Assembly (NCBI GenBank): GCA_947384015.1
Contig: CANDFN010000009.1
Location: 1-17,757, forward strand
Direction: 5' to 3'
Length of the DNA stretch: 17,757 bases
DNA from: an uncultured Clostridia bacterium
Lineage (GTDB): Bacteria > Bacillota > Clostridia > Christensenellales > UBA1242
Positions 15,341 to 17,757 of the stretch are shown here, piece by piece. The first letter of the stretch is position 1. The number at the start of each line of letters is the position of its first letter. A program made the position numbers and the translations under genes. A model generated the notes under the pieces. That model had not been told where the DNA came from and did not search any database. It worked only from the letters and a program-made list of their open reading frames with translations.

Positions 15341-15369
15341 TTTACTTAAAGTTGTTTTTATGTTATACT
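15341..15369 (+). promoter_or_regulatory. Promoter of the ABC exporter gene
   Basis: TTTACT (15341-15346), 17-base spacer, TATACT (15364-15369), with TG one base before the -10 (extended -10). Predicted start near 15376, leaving a leader of about 33 bases with the ribosome site. Confidence 0.7.
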
Positions 15370-15408
15370 TGCCTTGTAAAAGTTTTAACATTCACAATTA
15401 GGAGTAAT

Positions 15409-17283
15409 ATGAAAACAAAAGAATTATCCCAAGCGAAGGAGGAAGAAACTGTTAAAGTAAAAAACAAATTTAAAATTTTACCCTATTTAAAGAAACATAA
15501 AATTGCAATTATTTTTTATTTTATATTTCAAATTATACCATTATTTACAAATGTTTACCTAACCGTTGCTATGGCAAGTGCCATTCAGTCTGTAGCAACC
15601 GGATTATACACAATTGCTATTAGGCAGTTTTTAATTATAGGGGCAGTAACCGTTTGCAAATCTATACTTGATTGGATATATGAACTTTTATTTAATAAAG
15701 TTTACATAAGTATATTGGCCGACATGAGTGCCGATATTGCCGAACAAACTTTTAAAATATCTTCTAAATCTTATTCTAATCACAACACTGGAAGTTTTAC
15801 CGAACGCATTATTCAAGATCCTCGCACAATTTTTGATTTAATTAATGCTATTATAGAAAATGTTGGGCAACTTCTTTCTTCTATAGTAATTATCGGTTAT
15901 GTTACGGTTATATCTCCAATAATTGGTTTAATATTTATTTTTGGTGTTATTATTTCTACAGTCTTAACACGCGTTAGATTAAAAACAGTTAGAAGGAATC
16001 GTTCTAAACGCAACAAGAAGAATGAAGAGATACTAAGCCTTCTTACCGAAGTTGTAAAAAGCGAACGCGATATTAAATCTTTAAACCTAGAACAGCCGCT
16101 AAGTTTCTCTATGAAAAAGAAATATAAAGAATATAAAAAAATATACAAACAAACCGAAAATTCGGAATCTAGCATGCATTACTTAAGTAGAATATTAGTT
16201 AAAATAATTGGCTTTGCTTGTTTAATTTTGGGTATTGTATTCCTAAACAAAGGTTCTTTAACTCTTGGAGTTTATATGATTATTTATAGCGACTGGAATG
16301 ATATTGAATGGTTGGCATATTGTATTAGCAATTTAATGTCATATGGTTCTAACATAAAACTTTCTTATAATCGTATTAATGAACTTTACGAAAACGATGA
16401 ATACGAACTTGAACGCTTTGGCAAACGCCACTTAAAGCATGTTAAAGGCAAAATAGAGTTTAAAGATGTTGGCTTTTCTTATGTAGAATATAAATTTGCT
16501 AACGCAGAAAATGATAATGACGAAAACAAAAGTGACAACATCAAAAAGAAACATAATAAGAAAAGCAAGGCAAACGAAAAACCTAAAAAAGAAATTACAT
16601 CAGTAAACAAAGTGTTTAATAAACTTTCTTTTACCATAGAGCCAAACACTACTGTAGCTTTTGTTGGTAAATCTGGTAGCGGAAAATCCACTATACTAAA
16701 TCTAATGTCTAAGATTAACGAAGTTGATGATGGCAAAGTTTTAATAGACGGTGTAAACATAAACAGCCTAGATAAATCTACATTACGTCAATCAATAGCT
16801 TTAGTTAATCAGTTCCCTTACATTTTTGACATGACAATCCGTGCCAACCTAGAACTTGCAAAACCTGGTGCAACAGAAGAAGAAATACAGGCAGCTTTAA
16901 AACAGGCAGCACTAGACGATTTTATAAACAGCTTACCTAACGGAATTAACAGCCGTGTTGGCGAAGGAGGCATAAAACTTAGTGGCGGACAAAAGCAACG
17001 TTTAGCCATTGCCCGTGCACTGCTTAAAAAGTGTAGCATAATTCTGTTTGACGAAAGCACCTCTTCTTTAGACAATATCGCACAAAACACTGTAAAAGAA
17101 AGTATAGATAAAATAAAAGGTAAAAGCACAATTGTAATTGTTGCCCACCGCTTAAGCACAATTAAAAATGTAGATAAAATATTCTTTTTAGAAAATGGTG
17201 AAATTTGCGACGAAGGAACATTCAATGAATTATTTAAACGAAATAAAAATTTTAAAAATATATTTATGGCAGAAAATATTTAA
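15409..17283 (+). CDS. ABC exporter half-transporter (fused membrane and ATPase domains)
   Basis: 624 residues from ATG 15409, chosen over the open frame 19 codons upstream because AGGAG (15400-15404) precedes it and the promoter overlaps the longer form. After a charged N-terminus, about six membrane helices span residues 30-310 (type I exporter domain with long cytoplasmic loops, for example VRLKTVRRNRSKRNKKNEE). The ATPase domain has A-loop FSYVEY, Walker A VGKSGSGKST (about 418-427), Q-loop VNQFPYIFD, signature LSGGQKQR (about 524-531), Walker B IILFDEST and H-loop VAHR, so it should be active, as a homodimer or with a partner outside the window. An unusual Lys/Asn/Asp/Glu-rich insert of about 35 residues (363-398) sits between the A-loop and Walker A. 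The substrate is unknown. Confidence 0.93.
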   Translation: MKTKELSQAKEEETVKVKNKFKILPYLKKHKIAIIFYFIFQIIPLFTNVYLTVAMASAIQSVATGLYTIAIRQFLIIGAVTVCKSILDWIYELLFNKVYISILADMSADIAEQTFKISSKSYSNHNTGSFTERIIQDPRTIFDLINAIIENVGQLLSSIVIIGYVTVISPIIGLIFIFGVIISTVLTRVRLKTVRRNRSKRNKKNEEILSLLTEVVKSERDIKSLNLEQPLSFSMKKKYKEYKKIYKQTENSESSMHYLSRILVKIIGFACLILGIVFLNKGSLTLGVYMIIYSDWNDIEWLAYCISNLMSYGSNIKLSYNRINELYENDEYELERFGKRHLKHVKGKIEFKDVGFSYVEYKFANAENDNDENKSDNIKKKHNKKSKANEKPKKEITSVNKVFNKLSFTIEPNTTVAFVGKSGSGKSTILNLMSKINEVDDGKVLIDGVNINSLDKSTLRQSIALVNQFPYIFDMTIRANLELAKPGATEEEIQAALKQAALDDFINSLPNGINSRVGEGGIKLSGGQKQRLAIARALLKKCSIILFDESTSSLDNIAQNTVKESIDKIKGKSTIVIVAHRLSTIKNVDKIFFLENGEICDEGTFNELFKRNKNFKNIFMAENI

Positions 17284-17325
17284 TAAAAATTTAATTTATT
17301 TTAAATAATTTTTTACTAATTAAAT

Positions 17326-17356
17326 AAAAATCCACATTAATTTGTGGATTTTTTAT
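17326..17356 (+). terminator. Terminator after the ABC exporter, bidirectional
   Basis: AAAAATCCACA (17326-17336) pairs with TGTGGATTTTT (17343-17353) around a 6-base loop, with T-runs on both strands. It serves the exporter on plus and the germination gene on minus. The rest of 17284-17432 is extremely AT-rich with no gene. Confidence 0.88.
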
Positions 17357-17432
17357 TATTTTATTTAATTTTTACTTAAAAATAGTATTTTGTTTAATTT
17401 TTTATTTTATTAAAATATTAAAAATAATTATT

Positions 17433-17703
17433 TTAAAATTCACTAATTACTTTAATTTTTATTTCATGCTGAACATTATTTAAATAATTTTCCATACCAA
17501 CTTCTTGTAAATAATTGTTCCATTGTTTATATTTAAATCTATAATATCGTTTATAAATACCAATTAAGTCAATCTTATTTGTTTTACAATAATCTACCAA
17601 TTCTAGCATATCATTTGTTGTTTTTTCTTTTATCTGTTCCACCAAGGTATCGGTTAGCAATTCTTGATTTCTTCTTAATGTGCTTTTTGTAAGTTTTTCC
17701 TCA
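17433..17703 (-). CDS. Ger(x)C-type spore germination protein, C-terminal fragment
   Basis: The minus-strand frame is open from 17433 to the last genomic base at 17703, giving about 90 residues beginning EEKLTKSTLRRNQELLTDTLVEQ. The pattern of an amphipathic helix followed by IDLIGIYKRYYRFKYKQWNNYLQEVGMENYLNNVQHEIKIKVISEF matches the C-terminus of GerAC/GerBC-type lipoproteins (family form: D-i-G-f-g...P..W......f......v.v.v). These are subunits of nutrient germinant receptors in the spore inner membrane. An internal TTG at 17658-17660 could look like a start, but it has no ribosome site and the frame continues upstream, so the gene is truncated by the contig end. Receptor A and B subunit genes would be expected to the right. 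Confidence 0.7.
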
Positions 17704-17736
17704 AGATCGGAAGAGCGTCGTGTAGGGAAAGAGTGT
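17704..17736. other. Illumina TruSeq adapter sequence (artefact)
   Basis: These 33 bases begin AGATCGGAAGAGCGTCGTGT and match, by recall, the well-known TruSeq adapter read-through sequence over their whole length. They are not part of the genome and should be trimmed. Confidence 0.97.
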
Positions 17737-17757
17737 CGTTTGTTGTGTGTTTGTGGG
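17737..17757. other. Non-genomic tail after the adapter
   Basis: A G/T-rich 21-base tail follows the adapter and does not continue the standard adapter sequence. It is most likely low-quality read end. Confidence 0.85.

Noticed and set aside
16818..17225. 135-codon minus-strand reading frame
   Set aside because: It lies opposite the conserved ATPase domain of the exporter, has no ribosome site and no recognisable domain.
17433..17660. A complete 75-residue gene starting at TTG 17660
   Set aside because: The frame continues upstream to the end of genomic sequence, no ribosome site is present, and the content matches the C-terminus of a larger Ger(x)C protein.

Overview
The window is a low-GC (about one third G+C, judged by eye) chromosomal stretch from a Gram-positive, spore-forming member of the Firmicutes, most likely an uncultured Clostridia-type organism. 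The evidence is a complete spoIIE, the tail of a Ger(x)C-type spore germination gene, strong AGGAGG-type ribosome sites, sigma-A promoters, a T-box leader on pheST, and the neighbouring order spoIIE then tilS that is known from this phylum. The last 54 bases are not genomic: 17704-17736 match the Illumina TruSeq adapter and are followed by unrecognisable sequence, so this is the raw end of a short-read contig.

Layout. 1-736 (minus): 5' part of rmuC, cut by the left edge. 877-2348 (plus): a two-gene unit of a diacylglycerol-kinase-fold protein with decayed catalytic motifs and a 2H phosphoesterase, closed by a hairpin terminator. 2482-3522 (minus): an unrecognised six-helix membrane protein. 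3686-5029 and 5179-7464 (minus): tilS and spoIIE. 7611-8446: a divergent pair, a double-XRE regulator on minus and a 94-residue helical protein on plus, with an 18-bp direct repeat in the shared promoter region. 8474-10542 (minus): a three-gene operon of a small PH-like membrane protein, a SpoU-family RNA 2'-O-methyltransferase and rsmE. 10655-15280 (plus): consensus promoter, phenylalanine T-box leader, a class I methyltransferase, pheS and pheT. 15409-17283 (plus): an ABC exporter with its own promoter and terminators on both sides. 17433-17703 (minus): C-terminal fragment of a spore-germinant-receptor subunit running into adapter.

Most genes are translation or RNA-modification functions (tilS, rsmE, SpoU, pheS, pheT) mixed with sporulation and germination functions. 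The least ordinary parts are: the regulator/small-protein pair with its repeated operator; the methyltransferase placed inside the Phe-T-box-controlled pheST operon and joined to pheS by a 1-base TAATG overlap; the probable pseudo-kinase paired with a 2H phosphoesterase; and promoters whose -10 box lies six bases before the ATG, implying leaderless mRNAs. No insertion sequence, tRNA, rRNA, CRISPR array or prophage was seen. I see no convincing new multi-gene system; the XRE pair is the best candidate for something undescribed.
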